DNA of 34,040 bases from Phyllobacteriaceae bacterium (GTDB lineage: Bacteria; Pseudomonadota; Alphaproteobacteria; Rhizobiales; Rhizobiaceae), in NCBI GenBank assembly GCA_023954255.1, contig JAMLIH010000031.1:1-34040 (forward strand), given 5' to 3'. The notes beneath the pieces are model-generated. The model saw only the letters and a program-made list of their open reading frames with translations, did not search any database and was not told the DNA's origin. Every line of letters starts with the position of its first letter. The stretch's first letter is position 1. This document shows, piece after piece, positions 17,715 through 26,252 of this stretch. The translations under genes were made by a program, and so were the position numbers.

Positions 17715-18962
17715 ATGTCTTTTTTCAGGCTTCTGAGGAAGCTCCGGGATGACACCCGGGGTAATTTCGCCACGACATTTGCCTTGATCGCCGTGCCTCT
17801 CATGGCGGTAGTGGGTGCTGCTGTGGACTACACGGCCGCCGTGCGCACCAACGGATTGCTCCAGGAGGCCGCCGATGGCGCCGTGATGGCGGGCGCCGTG
17901 CTCGCCAACGAGGGCGGCAGCAAGAAAGAGCAACGCAAGGAAGCCGACGTCTTCTTCAAGGCGGTTTGCGATTCCACCGAGTGCAATCTCGTTACAAAAA
18001 CCAAGGTCATCGCCGACGGCACCAAGGTTCGCATGGAGGTGACCGCAGATTCACCGATTTCCTTCATGCAGCTTGTCGGCGTATCAGCCTTTCCGGTCAC
18101 GGTTGTTTCCGAGGTCGCCATCTCTGGCGCATCCAGCAAGTTCGTCGATGTGTATTTCCTCACCGACATCTCCGGTTCCATGAACATCGCCGACGGCAAA
18201 TCCGAGATCAAGAAACTGCAATCGCTGTTTTCGCCATACGATTCCCCCGACGGTTGCGCCTTTGCCTGCCACGAAGCCAGCGACGGAACCAATAGCGTGC
18301 TGGAAAAAGGCCTGACGGGATTTGAGGTTTCCAGAAAATACGGCATCTACTTGCGCGAAGACCGTATTCGCGACGAGATGTTGGAGTTCTCCAAGAACAT
18401 CCTCACCACGCCTTCCTGGAACGCACGCGTCGGCCTGTATGAATTCCAGTGGAGCGACGTGAAGATCATGGATCCGAAATCCCAGTACGGGCAGGTTCAG
18501 AAAGCCATCCAGAACCTCGAATTTTCCTCCGGCGGCACCAGCGTGGAATATGCGCTCAACGGGTTCTCGTCAAAACTGCCGAAATCGGGTTCGGGCGATA
18601 CTGCCGGCGATCCAAGGGTGGTCATGGTGCTGATCACCGATGGCATGACCCAGGATCCCTCAACCGGCGAATACGAGCCGCTCAACACAGTCCACTGCGA
18701 CACGATCAAGGCCAAAGGTGCCACGCTCATGGTTCTGAACGTCGAGTACCCAGACCTGAAGCTGCTGAAGCAGCCGGACAATCCCTCGGTGCTCAAGGCC
18801 AAGAAGGTCATCGACAAGATCGAGGCGCCGTTGAAAAGCTGTGCCAGCAGCGGATATTACTACAAGGGCGACTATGCCGGCAGCGTTTCTGCTGCCTTCG
18901 ATGACATCCTGGAAGGCTTGAAGGAACTGGCCAAGGCCGACATGCCGGTCTTCACCCAGTAA
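17715..18962 (+). CDS. TadG-like pilus-assembly protein with von Willebrand A domain
   Basis: A 415-residue protein. The N-terminus (RDDTRGNFATTFALIAVPL, then AVDYTAAVRTNGLLQEAADGAV) is the TadE/TadG-like segment: one membrane helix after a short basic cytoplasmic part. A von Willebrand A domain follows from about residue 143, with an intact metal-ion-dependent adhesion site DISGS (151-155), a downstream SGGTS and the Asp in VLITDGMT. The family is linked with Flp/Tad pilus assembly and surface adhesion. No tad cluster is near, so it is an orphan. Several cysteines in the extracytoplasmic part (CDSTEC, CAFAC, CDT, CAS) may form disulfides. It shares a leader element with the autotransporter gene downstream. 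Confidence 0.82.
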   Translation: MSFFRLLRKLRDDTRGNFATTFALIAVPLMAVVGAAVDYTAAVRTNGLLQEAADGAVMAGAVLANEGGSKKEQRKEADVFFKAVCDSTECNLVTKTKVIADGTKVRMEVTADSPISFMQLVGVSAFPVTVVSEVAISGASSKFVDVYFLTDISGSMNIADGKSEIKKLQSLFSPYDSPDGCAFACHEASDGTNSVLEKGLTGFEVSRKYGIYLREDRIRDEMLEFSKNILTTPSWNARVGLYEFQWSDVKIMDPKSQYGQVQKAIQNLEFSSGGTSVEYALNGFSSKLPKSGSGDTAGDPRVVMVLITDGMTQDPSTGEYEPLNTVHCDTIKAKGATLMVLNVEYPDLKLLKQPDNPSVLKAKKVIDKIEAPLKSCASSGYYYKGDYAGSVSAAFDDILEGLKELAKADMPVFTQ

Positions 18963-19445
18963 GGGCGCCCTCGCTGACGGCTGCCTGATGCGCTGCAGCC
19001 ACCGATCTCCACCAAGGCCTTGTGGTTTGCACAGGTGCGGGTGCTTTCGCAGTGCGGGATGAAAACACGTCCGCCTGCAGGAGCAGGAGGATTGCCTTGT
19101 TTGCTCTAAATTTACACGCACCCTGCCCTAGATGAAGGCAAGTGTTCGTCGGGACCATCAAAATCCGCCAGCACTGCCGAAAGCAATCATCCGATAGCGA
19201 ATCGCACGCACCGGCGAACGGATATCTGAAACCTTCCGTGCGACAGCCACTTTTTTTACGAGGACTCCGGTTTGTTGCGGCAATGCAACAAAGGAGGAGG
19301 AAAACGGGAAGGAAACCGCGATTCTGGGGTATGAGGCCGGCTGATACCCGATGTATTTGTTGTGCGCCCCGCAGGTGTCCATTAATAATCTATCAACTTT
19401 CTGACACTTTTTGCCATCGCAGTTTCCGCATCCGGGGGGATCGAC
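18963..19445 (+). other. 483-nt gap with hairpins before the autotransporter gene
   Basis: No credible gene is seen. It holds a weak hairpin GGCTGC/GCAGCC (18979-19000), a perfect hairpin TTTGTTGC/GCAACAAA with a 6-nt loop (19271-19292) and a third, GGGTAT/ATACCC (19327-19349). A purine-rich AGGAGGAGG follows the second hairpin without a well-placed start codon. A long structured leader for the autotransporter mRNA is possible. Confidence 0.45.
19394..19407 (+). promoter_or_regulatory. Leader element shared with the VWA gene (copy 2)
   Basis: CAACTTTCTGACAC ends 38 nt before the autotransporter ATG, matching the copy before the VWA gene in 13 of 14 bases and in distance. The surroundings outside the element and the G-rich ribosome site are not alike, which argues against a simple duplication of the whole leader. 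Confidence 0.45.
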
Positions 19446-22400
19446 ATGCCTAGTTCCGACACAACAAGAATGGCTGTCATTCGCAAACGTTTGCTCTCCT
19501 GCTCTGCGATGGCGGCGATAATTGCAGGTATTGGCCTTTTCCCTGTCGATGTATTTGCCCAGCAATACTGGGACGGCGCAGGCCCGGCCGGGAACGGTAC
19601 GGTTGATGGCGGCACCGGAACGTGGAATGCCGCAAACACCAACTGGACCAACGCCGCCGGTACAACCACCACCAATTACAATGCCGGTCCTCCAGCGCCT
19701 GAGGCCGTGTTCCAGGGAACCGGCGGTACGGTGACTGTCTCGGGTGGTCAGGGCATCACCGATCTTACGTTTGACGTCGATGGCTACGTAATCACGGGCA
19801 GCCAACTTGCCATCCATGACAGTGGTAGCGTGATAACCGTTACCAATGGTGGAGAGACGGCTTCCATTTCCAACAGCCTTACGAATCTCGGTCCCGGGAG
19901 CGGCAGTATGGAAAAACAGGGTGCCGGAACGCTTGTACTTTCAGGCAACAACTCCTACGGCGGCGGCACCACCATCACCGCAGGGACGATCAGCGTACAG
20001 TCGAATTCGGCTTTCGGATCGGGTTCCGTGATCGCCAATGCAGGCACAACCATTGACTATGGCAATGGCGTTTCGATTTCCAACAGCCTTGTTCTCAACG
20101 GACCAGGAGGCGTAAACCTCAACCAGACTGGTGGTTCAGCTACCCAATCGGGTAATGTCAGCGGCACTGCCAATCTGATTAAGACAGGCACCGGCACATT
20201 GTCGATGACCGGAACGCTGTCTCACAGTGGCATCACTGCGGTCAACGGCGGTACACTTGCAATTACCGGTGCCGGTTCCATCACAACGGCCGGCGGCATT
20301 GCTGTCAACTCCGGTACGCTGCGCCTTGATGGCGACGCGATTGCAAATGCAGGCCAGACCCTGCAGTTGAACGGCACCTCGACACTTGATCTGGATGGCA
20401 ACGAAGCTGTTGGTTTTTTTAAATCCGATGCCGGAACAACAACCGACATTCAGGCTGGCGCAACGTTCACCATCAATCAACTCGCTCCCAGCGCGATAGG
20501 GGCGGCTGGTGATATCCAGGGGGGCGGTAACCTTACAAAGGGTGGTGCCCAGACGCTTATTCTCTCTGGCACCAACACTTATACCGGCACAACCACGGTA
20601 AACGCCGGCATTCTTGACCTGCAAGGTGGCGCAGCAATTGTCGATACCGGTAGTGTGGTCGTCAATGCCGGTGGCACGCTGCAGGTTTCAACAAATGAGA
20701 CAATCGGCAATATCGGTGGCGCGGGCAATATAGTACTGAATGCGAACCTGACGACCGGTGATGCCACCAACACGATCCTTTCGGGTGTGATTTCCGGTAC
20801 TGGCAACCTGGTCAAGCAGGGAGCCGGCACGATGACTCTGACCGGCGTCAACACCTACTCCGGCATCACTACGGTCAATGGTGGCGTTTTGGAATTCACC
20901 GGTGCTGGTACAAAGACCTCTCCCGGAAACCTCGTTGTCAATAGCGGCGGCACGTTGCGGACGGATGGTGGCGCGCTTGTTTTCGGGCAACCACTTGTGC
21001 TCAATGGCACCGGTATCCTTGATCTTGACGGCAGCGAGAACGTTAGCTTCTTCTCCGCTGCAGCAACCACAACAACCGACATTCAGGCTGGAGCGACGTT
21101 TACTATTAACCAGGCTGCGAATGGCGTGGCGGCGGGCAATATCCAGGGTGGCGGCAGCATCACCAAGGGCGGCGCAGCCATGCTGACGCTTTCAGGCAAC
21201 AACACGTTTACCGGAGGCATCGATCATAACAGTGGCACATTGGTGCTCGCTTCTACGAGTGCCGCAGGAACCGGTCCGCTTAGCAACGCGGCCATTCTGA
21301 ATGTCACTGCCAATCTGGTTGGCGGCGGCCTGTTCACCAACGAATCCGGCGGCGTGGCCAATTTCGGGATGAACGCCATTACAGGCTTTAACGGATTTCA
21401 AAACGATGCAGGCGGAACCGCCAATTTCGGTGCAGGCAGCTCGTTCAACGCGGGTGCCAACAATCTCGTGAACAACGGACTGATAAACGCCGACGGGGCA
21501 GTCGCCCTGACGGGTGGAAGTTTCTCGAATGCCGGTGGCATATCGATGCAGGACGGCGCGACCGGCGATGCATTGACCATCAATGCTGCCTTCATGGGCG
21601 GTGGCGGTCTGGCCGTCGATGTCGATTTTGCAGCCGATGCTGCAGATACCCTCATCATCAATGGGGATGTCACGGGCGGCATGACGATCATCACGCTCAA
21701 CGATATCACTGCCGGGGTCTCCACAGGTAACGATATCCTGATAATCGATGGCGGCGGCGCCATGCCCGCCAATGCCTTCAGTCTTGCCGCGCCCGTGACA
21801 TCCGGCGCTTTCACCTACGACCTTGCACTTGTGGGCGACGACTGGTTCCTGACTTTGGCGCTGACCCCTTCCTCGGCGGTCTATGAAGCTTATGCAGCCA
21901 TGCTGTCGGAGATGAACGGTTCATCGAGCCTTCAACAGCGTCTGGGCAATCGCAACTGGGCCCAAAACGGCGGCGCAGCGGCGAGAGCTTCGACCTACGG
22001 ATTTCCGGGCGTAGCAGAAGGTGTTCATGGTGTTCAGACCGGGCTCTGGGCTAGGATCGAGGCTGCCCACAGCCACCATGATTCAAACGGCTCCGATGCG
22101 GACCAGTCCCGGGGAACGAACTTCCGGAAACTGCATTTCGGAATTGATGGGCCGGCCGTTGAAATCGGTAGCGGCCTCCTGACTGCGGGCCTGTTCGGGT
22201 TTGTCGGTTCCGCCAACACAGATGTATCCTCGCCGACCGGTGATGGCTCCATCGACACGCACATGTATGGCGCTGGCGGATCGTTGACGTGGTACGGAAA
22301 CGATGGATCGTATCTCGACGCGGTCGGACAATTTGCATGGTACAAGTCGGATCTGGAATCGGACAGTGCCGGTTCGCTGATCGAAGACGCCGATGCCACC

Positions 22401-22871
22401 GGCTACACGCTTTCCCTCGAGGCGGGGAAACGCATCTACGTTTCCGAGAACTGGATTGTCACGCCGCAGGCGCAGATAACCTATTCACGGATCGATTTCG
22501 ATGATTTTGCGGACAGCACCGGCAGCACTGTGGAACTGACCGACGGCGACAGCCTGAAAGGCAGGCTGGGCGTTGCTTTCGGTCGCGAGACACAGTGGCA
22601 GAACGAAGGCGGTATGCAGAACCGAAGCTACGCCTATCTCAATCTTGATCTGGAAAATGAATTCTTCGACGGGACTGAAGTCGACGTGAGCGGCACTGCG
22701 CTCAGAAACGAAGACGACCATCTGACGGGAACAGCCGCCCTGGGCGGAAGCCTTGCACTAGATGACGGCAGGCTTTCGCTATTCGGAGAGGTCGCGTTTT
22801 CCACCAGCCTGGAGAACATGGGGAATTCCGGCTCGGTACGGGGCAATGCGGGCCTGAAGCTGCGCTTCTAG
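19446..22871 (+). CDS. Autotransporter with beta-strand repeats and C-terminal barrel
   Basis: A 1141-residue type V secretion protein. A signal peptide (RKRLLSCSAMAAIIAGIG, cleavage likely after VFA at residue 38) is followed by a Gly/Thr/Asn-rich passenger to about residue 790. The passenger carries autotransporter-associated beta-strand repeats such as LVKQGAGTMTLTGVNTYSG followed by TTVNGG. Two large units 211 residues apart are clearly duplicated. Residues about 860-1141 form the outer-membrane beta barrel, ending in the usual aromatic residue (LKLRF). The start ATG has GGGGGGAT upstream; MAVIRK at residue 9 is an alternative. The passenger probably forms a beta helix at the cell surface; adhesion is plausible, but no binding or enzyme domain is recognised. 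It converges on the DUF1737 gene with 21 nt between. Confidence 0.92.
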   Translation: MPSSDTTRMAVIRKRLLSCSAMAAIIAGIGLFPVDVFAQQYWDGAGPAGNGTVDGGTGTWNAANTNWTNAAGTTTTNYNAGPPAPEAVFQGTGGTVTVSGGQGITDLTFDVDGYVITGSQLAIHDSGSVITVTNGGETASISNSLTNLGPGSGSMEKQGAGTLVLSGNNSYGGGTTITAGTISVQSNSAFGSGSVIANAGTTIDYGNGVSISNSLVLNGPGGVNLNQTGGSATQSGNVSGTANLIKTGTGTLSMTGTLSHSGITAVNGGTLAITGAGSITTAGGIAVNSGTLRLDGDAIANAGQTLQLNGTSTLDLDGNEAVGFFKSDAGTTTDIQAGATFTINQLAPSAIGAAGDIQGGGNLTKGGAQTLILSGTNTYTGTTTVNAGILDLQGGAAIVDTGSVVVNAGGTLQVSTNETIGNIGGAGNIVLNANLTTGDATNTILSGVISGTGNLVKQGAGTMTLTGVNTYSGITTVNGGVLEFTGAGTKTSPGNLVVNSGGTLRTDGGALVFGQPLVLNGTGILDLDGSENVSFFSAAATTTTDIQAGATFTINQAANGVAAGNIQGGGSITKGGAAMLTLSGNNTFTGGIDHNSGTLVLASTSAAGTGPLSNAAILNVTANLVGGGLFTNESGGVANFGMNAITGFNGFQNDAGGTANFGAGSSFNAGANNLVNNGLINADGAVALTGGSFSNAGGISMQDGATGDALTINAAFMGGGGLAVDVDFAADAADTLIINGDVTGGMTIITLNDITAGVSTGNDILIIDGGGAMPANAFSLAAPVTSGAFTYDLALVGDDWFLTLALTPSSAVYEAYAAMLSEMNGSSSLQQRLGNRNWAQNGGAAARASTYGFPGVAEGVHGVQTGLWARIEAAHSHHDSNGSDADQSRGTNFRKLHFGIDGPAVEIGSGLLTAGLFGFVGSANTDVSSPTGDGSIDTHMYGAGGSLTWYGNDGSYLDAVGQFAWYKSDLESDSAGSLIEDADATGYTLSLEAGKRIYVSENWIVTPQAQITYSRIDFDDFADSTGSTVELTDGDSLKGRLGVAFGRETQWQNEGGMQNRSYAYLNLDLENEFFDGTEVDVSGTALRNEDDHLTGTAALGGSLALDDGRLSLFGEVAFSTSLENMGNSGSVRGNAGLKLRF
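20175..20595 (+). repeat. Internal duplication of the autotransporter passenger, unit 1
   Basis: Residues about 244-383, beginning LIKTGTGTLSM and containing TTTDIQAGATFTINQ and DIQGGGNLTKGGAQ. The same order recurs exactly 633 nt (211 residues) later. DNA around ACAACAACCGACATTCAGG is identical in both units. Confidence 0.8.
20808..21222 (+). repeat. Internal duplication of the autotransporter passenger, unit 2
   Basis: Residues about 455-592, beginning LVKQGAGTMTL and containing TTTDIQAGATFTINQ and NIQGGGSITKGGAA. It parallels unit 1 with small length differences toward its end. Confidence 0.8.
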
Positions 22872-22892
22872 AGTTTGTACCTGGCGGCTTTC

Positions 22893-23099
22893 TCAATACT
22901 CTCCCAGCTTTCTTGCCGGATCGTAGGCCACATCCACGTCCTTGATGATCGCCTGGCCGCAGCGCATGCCGCCGCTCATCGGATCGTGGGCATATTGCGG
23001 GTCGCCATAGAGTTGCCAGCCTTCGGAAAGCGCCTTGGTAACGGCATGGCAGAACTCGGAGGTGTCCGGCCCGGTCAGAAAGCGGTAGAGGCGGGTCAT
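22893..23099 (-). CDS. DUF1737 domain small protein
   Basis: A 68-residue protein beginning MTRLYRFLTGPDTSEFCHAV, with GWQLYGDPQYA in the middle, matching the DUF1737 family of unknown function. The ATG at 23099 has AGGAA about 6 nt upstream and lies 10 nt after the CitE-like gene, so the two are translated from one mRNA. Longer upstream frames are shadows of the CitE-like gene. Confidence 0.78.
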   Translation of the reverse strand: MTRLYRFLTGPDTSEFCHAVTKALSEGWQLYGDPQYAHDPMSGGMRCGQAIIKDVDVAYDPARKLGEY

Positions 23100-23109
23100 C
23101 GGCTGTTCC

Positions 23110-24009
23110 TCATGTCGCGGATGATTGCGTCGGCTTCTGTCTGGCCGCAGCAAGCAGTTTCTGCGCTTCCTCCAGATGCAGGCGCTCGACCATTTCGCCA
23201 TCGATCTGGATTGCACCCTTGCCGGCATTCTCCGGTTTCGCGAAGGCGGCCATGATCGCCCCGGCGCGGGCAAGTTCCTCGGGCGATGGCGAGAAGGCGG
23301 TATTGGCGGCTTCGATCTGGGCCGGGTGAATGAGCGTCTTGCCATCAAAGCCCATGGCAGCGCCCTGCGCGCATTCTGCCGCCAGCCCGTCAAGGTCTCG
23401 AAAAGCATTGTAGACCCCGTCGAGCACGGCAAGCCGGTTGGCGCGCGCTGCCGCCACCACCTGCATCAGCCAGGGCAACATCACCGCACGGCCTTTTTCC
23501 ATCCTGGCGCCGGTGGTTTTTGCCAGATCGTTCGGCCCGACGACGAGGCAGGCAAGCGGCGGCCCGAAGGCGGCGATCTCCCGCAGGTTCATCAGCGCCA
23601 GTGGCGTTTCGATCATGATCCACAGTGCTGCAGCTGATCCGCCTTCCGCCAGCAGGGCAACTGCCAGCTCAAGCGGCTCGGTTGTCTCCACCTTCGGCAG
23701 GAGGATTGCATCGGGCTCGCATTGAAGCGCAACCTCGAAGGCTGCGGCAAAGCCCCCATCCCCGGCATCGGGTGTACGAATGATTCGCTCGCTTGCGCCG
23801 AAATCACCACCCCGGACCATCTCCAGCAGATTGGCATGGGCTGTTTCGCGAGCTTCTTCCGCAACCGAGTCCTCGAGATCGAAAATCACGCAGTCGGCTG
23901 CAAGCATCCTTGCCTTTTCGATTGTCCGCGCATTCGAAGCCGGCAGGAAGAGTGCCGAGCGGCGGAAGCGGAACGATCGGCCGCCATCGTCTGGAGGAAT
24001 GAAAACCAT
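23110..24009 (-). CDS. CitE-like CoA ester lyase (HpcH/HpaI aldolase family)
   Basis: A 299-residue TIM-barrel protein of the citrate lyase beta/malyl-CoA lyase group. Conserved segments are RRSALFLPASNARTIEKA, CVIFDLEDSV (acidic metal region, residues 40-49), AILLPKVET, WIMIETPLALMNL and the C-terminal GFDGKTLIHPAQI. Members cleave or form CoA thioesters such as citramalyl-CoA or malyl-CoA; without the alpha and gamma citrate-lyase subunits nearby, a stand-alone CoA ester lyase is expected. ATG at 24009 follows the TPR lipoprotein gene by 46 nt. Confidence 0.85.
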   Translation of the reverse strand: MVFIPPDDGGRSFRFRRSALFLPASNARTIEKARMLAADCVIFDLEDSVAEEARETAHANLLEMVRGGDFGASERIIRTPDAGDGGFAAAFEVALQCEPDAILLPKVETTEPLELAVALLAEGGSAAALWIMIETPLALMNLREIAAFGPPLACLVVGPNDLAKTTGARMEKGRAVMLPWLMQVVAAARANRLAVLDGVYNAFRDLDGLAAECAQGAAMGFDGKTLIHPAQIEAANTAFSPSPEELARAGAIMAAFAKPENAGKGAIQIDGEMVERLHLEEAQKLLAAARQKPTQSSAT

Positions 24010-24055
24010 GGCCTGCTTGTCGCGCGGAAAGCGCGGCTTGGCAAGGTGACTTTGC

Positions 24056-24937
24056 CTAGCGCGTGCGGTTCATGCCGTCGCGGGCAACAGTGAGATCTTT
24101 GTCGAGCTGATAGGCACGGCGGAAGGCCTGATTGGCCTTGGCCTTGTCGCCTTTCATTTCCAGCGCAAGACCCTGGGTTACCCAGGCTTCGGCATACCGT
24201 TCCTTGATCCTGAGCGCACGGTTGGCATCTTCCAGCGCGTTGAAGGAATCGTTGATGGCAAGATAGGAAACACCGCGCGAATTGTAGGGCTCGGGGGCGG
24301 ATGAATCGAGACTGATGGCGGTGGTGAAATCCTCGATGGCCCGCTGGTGCTGGCCATCGGCCTGGTAGATCAGGCCGCGTGAGTGATAGGCACGCGGATT
24401 GGTAGAACCGAGCTGGATGGCGCGCTCATAATCGCGCAACGCCTGTCGCGGATTGCCGGTTACCCGGTAGACATTGCCACGGCCGATATAGGCGATGTCA
24501 TATTGCGGGTTGATCTGCAACGCCTTGGAGTAGTCGGCGATCGCCGCACGCTGGTCTCCGGTCTGACGGTAGACCAGCGCCCGGTTGGCATAGGCCTGAT
24601 AGAAGCGGTTGTTGAGCTCGATGGCGCGGGAAAAATCGGCCAGCGCATCGCGGTAGCGTCCGGCACGGCCATAGGCTGTACCACGCACGTTGTAAGCTTC
24701 CGGCGAATTGGGATTGCGGTCGACGACGGCCGAAAGCGAGGCAATGTTGGCCTCCGATCCCTGGGCGGGATCGATATCGATGGCATCATCGATGCTGCTC
24801 GTCGTGCAGGCTGAAAGCGCCAGGCCAAGCGCCACGGCAAGAACCGGCGCAAGCGCAGCCCTCCGCACGCCAGACACCGTATCGCGGCGGGCGGGAGATG
24901 CAGTCACCTGCGGGGAAGCGGCCAAAGCCTTCAGCAT
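24056..24937 (-). CDS. Tetratricopeptide-repeat lipoprotein
   Basis: A 293-residue protein. A signal segment (ALAPVLAVALGLALSAC) carries a lipobox with the lipidated Cys at residue 44. Six or so TPR units follow, each about 34 residues, for example PEAYNVRGTAYGRAGRYRDA and PRAYHSRGLIYQADGQHQ. Such proteins act as scaffolds in the envelope; NlpI-like roles have been suggested for the group, but nothing here proves it. The start is ATG 24937; GTG codons closer to the signal (V21, V24) are alternatives. It is first in a likely three-gene unit with the CitE-like and DUF1737 genes. Confidence 0.82.
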   Translation of the reverse strand: MLKALAASPQVTASPARRDTVSGVRRAALAPVLAVALGLALSACTTSSIDDAIDIDPAQGSEANIASLSAVVDRNPNSPEAYNVRGTAYGRAGRYRDALADFSRAIELNNRFYQAYANRALVYRQTGDQRAAIADYSKALQINPQYDIAYIGRGNVYRVTGNPRQALRDYERAIQLGSTNPRAYHSRGLIYQADGQHQRAIEDFTTAISLDSSAPEPYNSRGVSYLAINDSFNALEDANRALRIKERYAEAWVTQGLALEMKGDKAKANQAFRRAYQLDKDLTVARDGMNRTR

Positions 24938-25002
24938 GGGTTGCCTGTCGTATCTTGCGAGCCGGTCTACCGGTGAATCGTCTTATTCGCTGCGGTCGCG
25001 GC

Positions 25003-25038
25003 AAGAAAAAGGCGAAACGGGTTTTTCACCGTTTCGCC
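25003..25038 (-). terminator. Intrinsic terminator of rpsU
   Basis: GGCGAAACGG (25011-25020) and CCGTTTCGCC (25029-25038) form a perfect 10-bp stem with an 8-nt loop. On the minus strand it is followed by TTTTTCTT. It lies about 90 nt past the rpsU stop. Confidence 0.9.
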
Positions 25039-25126
25039 CATCGATTGTGTCCCGAATTCCCCACCTTCAGCCTTGCCGGTTGTCGGCACGCCTCGGGAAA
25101 CCCGCTTCGGGTCCGCGGGTGGGGGA

Positions 25127-25351
25127 TCAGCCCTGGCGACGGCCAGGAAGCAGGCCTTCGCGCTGCGCTTTCTTGCGGGCCAGCTTGCGGGCGCGGCGGA
25201 TGGCCTCGGCCTTTTCACGGGCGCGCTTCTCCGACGGCTTTTCGTAGAAGTTACGCAGCTTCATTTCGCGGAACACGCCTTCGCGCTGCAGTTTCTTCTT
25301 CAGCGCGCGCAGCGCCTGGTCCACATTGTTGTCACGAACGAGTACTTGCAC
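25127..25351 (-). CDS. rpsU: 30S ribosomal protein S21
   Basis: A 74-residue basic protein of the small ribosomal subunit. [19 protein letters not shown] and the arginine/lysine-rich C-terminal tail ([19 protein letters not shown]) are typical of S21. Translation starts at GTG 25351, with CGGAGA at a good distance upstream. It forms its own transcript, ended by a strong terminator. Confidence 0.96.
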   Translation of the reverse strand: MQVLVRDNNVDQALRALKKKLQREGVFREMKLRNFYEKPSEKRAREKAEAIRRARKLARKKAQREGLLPGRRQG

Positions 25352-25738
25352 GTTGTCTCCGTTTCATTCGGTTCGGCCGCCGCGTTTGCGGTGTTGGCGG
25401 CCTTGATTCCATGGCTGCATTGCCTGGCTGCATGAGCGGGGTTTGACGGGTCCGCCGCCTGTCCCACCGGGTGGTTCAAGCATGTCCGGATCAAATCCCT
25501 ATGCAGGCCTGGCTGCGGGTTCTGGCCGTGAAACAGGCAAGGCGATGAAATAAAAAAACCGCTCCCGCAACGGCAGCCGTCACCAGATGGGCAGCCAATA
25601 ACAAAAAAGCCCTGTTTTGTCTAGGTCATGAACTCACAAACGGGATTGAAATAGCCTTGAAATCAGCCGGTCCGGCCAAACCCGTTTGTTCCGCTGGCGG
25701 TCCGTGATACGAATTTCAGCATCAACCGGAAAAATGCC
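25352..25738. other. 387-nt divergent gap between rpsU and modE
   Basis: No gene with family likeness is present. On the plus strand a 23-codon ORF (25482-25553, MSGSNPYAGLAAGSGR and seven more) is preceded only by GGGTGG and looks accidental. A run of seven A at 25552-25558 and another A-run near 25603 are seen. The promoters of rpsU and modE must lie here, but I could not pick a convincing -35/-10 pair. Confidence 0.5.
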
Positions 25739-26167
25739 ATGACGAACCTGAAAAACCACGGCGAATCCGGCGCCAATACAGCCCGTTCGCAACCCCGCCT
25801 GCGGCTCAGGCTCATGTTCGACGATCTGCACGGCGGCGACCGGAAAGCTGCCCCCTACAAGGCGATGCTGGGGCCGGGCAAGGCGGATCTGCTGGAGCAT
25901 ATCGGTGAAACCGGCTCGATTGCAGCCGCAGGCCGCGCCATGGGCATGAGCTACAAGCGTGCCTGGCTGCTGGTCGAGACGATGAACGCAATCTTTGCCG
26001 AACCGCTGGTTGCCAGCAGCCGTGGCGGATCGGCAGGCGGCGGTGCGGAACTCACCCAAACAGGCCGGAAGGTTCTCTCCCTTTACCGGGCACTGGAAAA
26101 CCGCACGCTTGAAGCGGGCAATGCCGAAATCGAGGCGATCTGCGCCTTGTTGAAGGAAGAGGGCTGA
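25739..26167 (+). CDS. modE: ModE-type molybdate-responsive regulator, DNA-binding domain only
   Basis: A 142-residue LysR-like winged helix-turn-helix protein matching the N-terminal domain of ModE (helix-turn-helix in TGSIAAAGRAMGMSYKRAW, residues about 60-78). It lacks the C-terminal molybdate-binding Mop domains of E. coli ModE, a common short form in alphaproteobacteria. How molybdate is sensed without them is not evident. ATG at 25739 follows CGGAAAA. It precedes modABC by about 110 nt, and a palindrome resembling a ModE operator lies between. Confidence 0.85.
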   Translation: MTNLKNHGESGANTARSQPRLRLRLMFDDLHGGDRKAAPYKAMLGPGKADLLEHIGETGSIAAAGRAMGMSYKRAWLLVETMNAIFAEPLVASSRGGSAGGGAELTQTGRKVLSLYRALENRTLEAGNAEIEAICALLKEEG

Positions 26168-26230
26168 AAGCGGAGAGTTTTGGATATGTTCAAGCGGAAA
26201 TAACGCTTGCCTTTGGACGCAAAATATTGC

Positions 26231-26252
26231 GATATTTCCAGCTGGACATATC
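26231..26252. promoter_or_regulatory. Candidate ModE operator (Mo-box-like palindrome)
   Basis: GATAT (26231-26235) and ATATC (26248-26252) flank TCCAGCTGGA, forming a 22-bp palindrome with a single mismatched pair. Known Mo-boxes are also dyads with TAT/ATA arms, and the place between modE and modA fits. An outer pair GGATATGT (26182-26189) and ACATATCC (26246-26253) could form a second dyad, and a short CGCAA/TTGCG repeat (26218-26231) adjoins. Confidence 0.55.

Noticed and set aside
18979-19000. Hairpin GGCTGC/GCAGCC after the VWA gene as a terminator
   Set aside because: A 10-nt loop and no T-run; too weak to call a terminator.
19331-19453. Cys-rich 40-codon ORF overlapping the autotransporter start
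   Set aside because: No proper ribosome site; it overlaps the autotransporter start and has no family likeness.
25482-25553. 23-codon ORF upstream of modE
   Set aside because: The ribosome site is poor and the peptide is low-complexity; likely chance.
25549-25585. A-run followed by a GC-rich stretch (minus-strand terminator) in the rpsU-modE gap
   Set aside because: The T-run exists on the minus strand, but the stem is only three or four pairs, and no minus-strand gene ends there.
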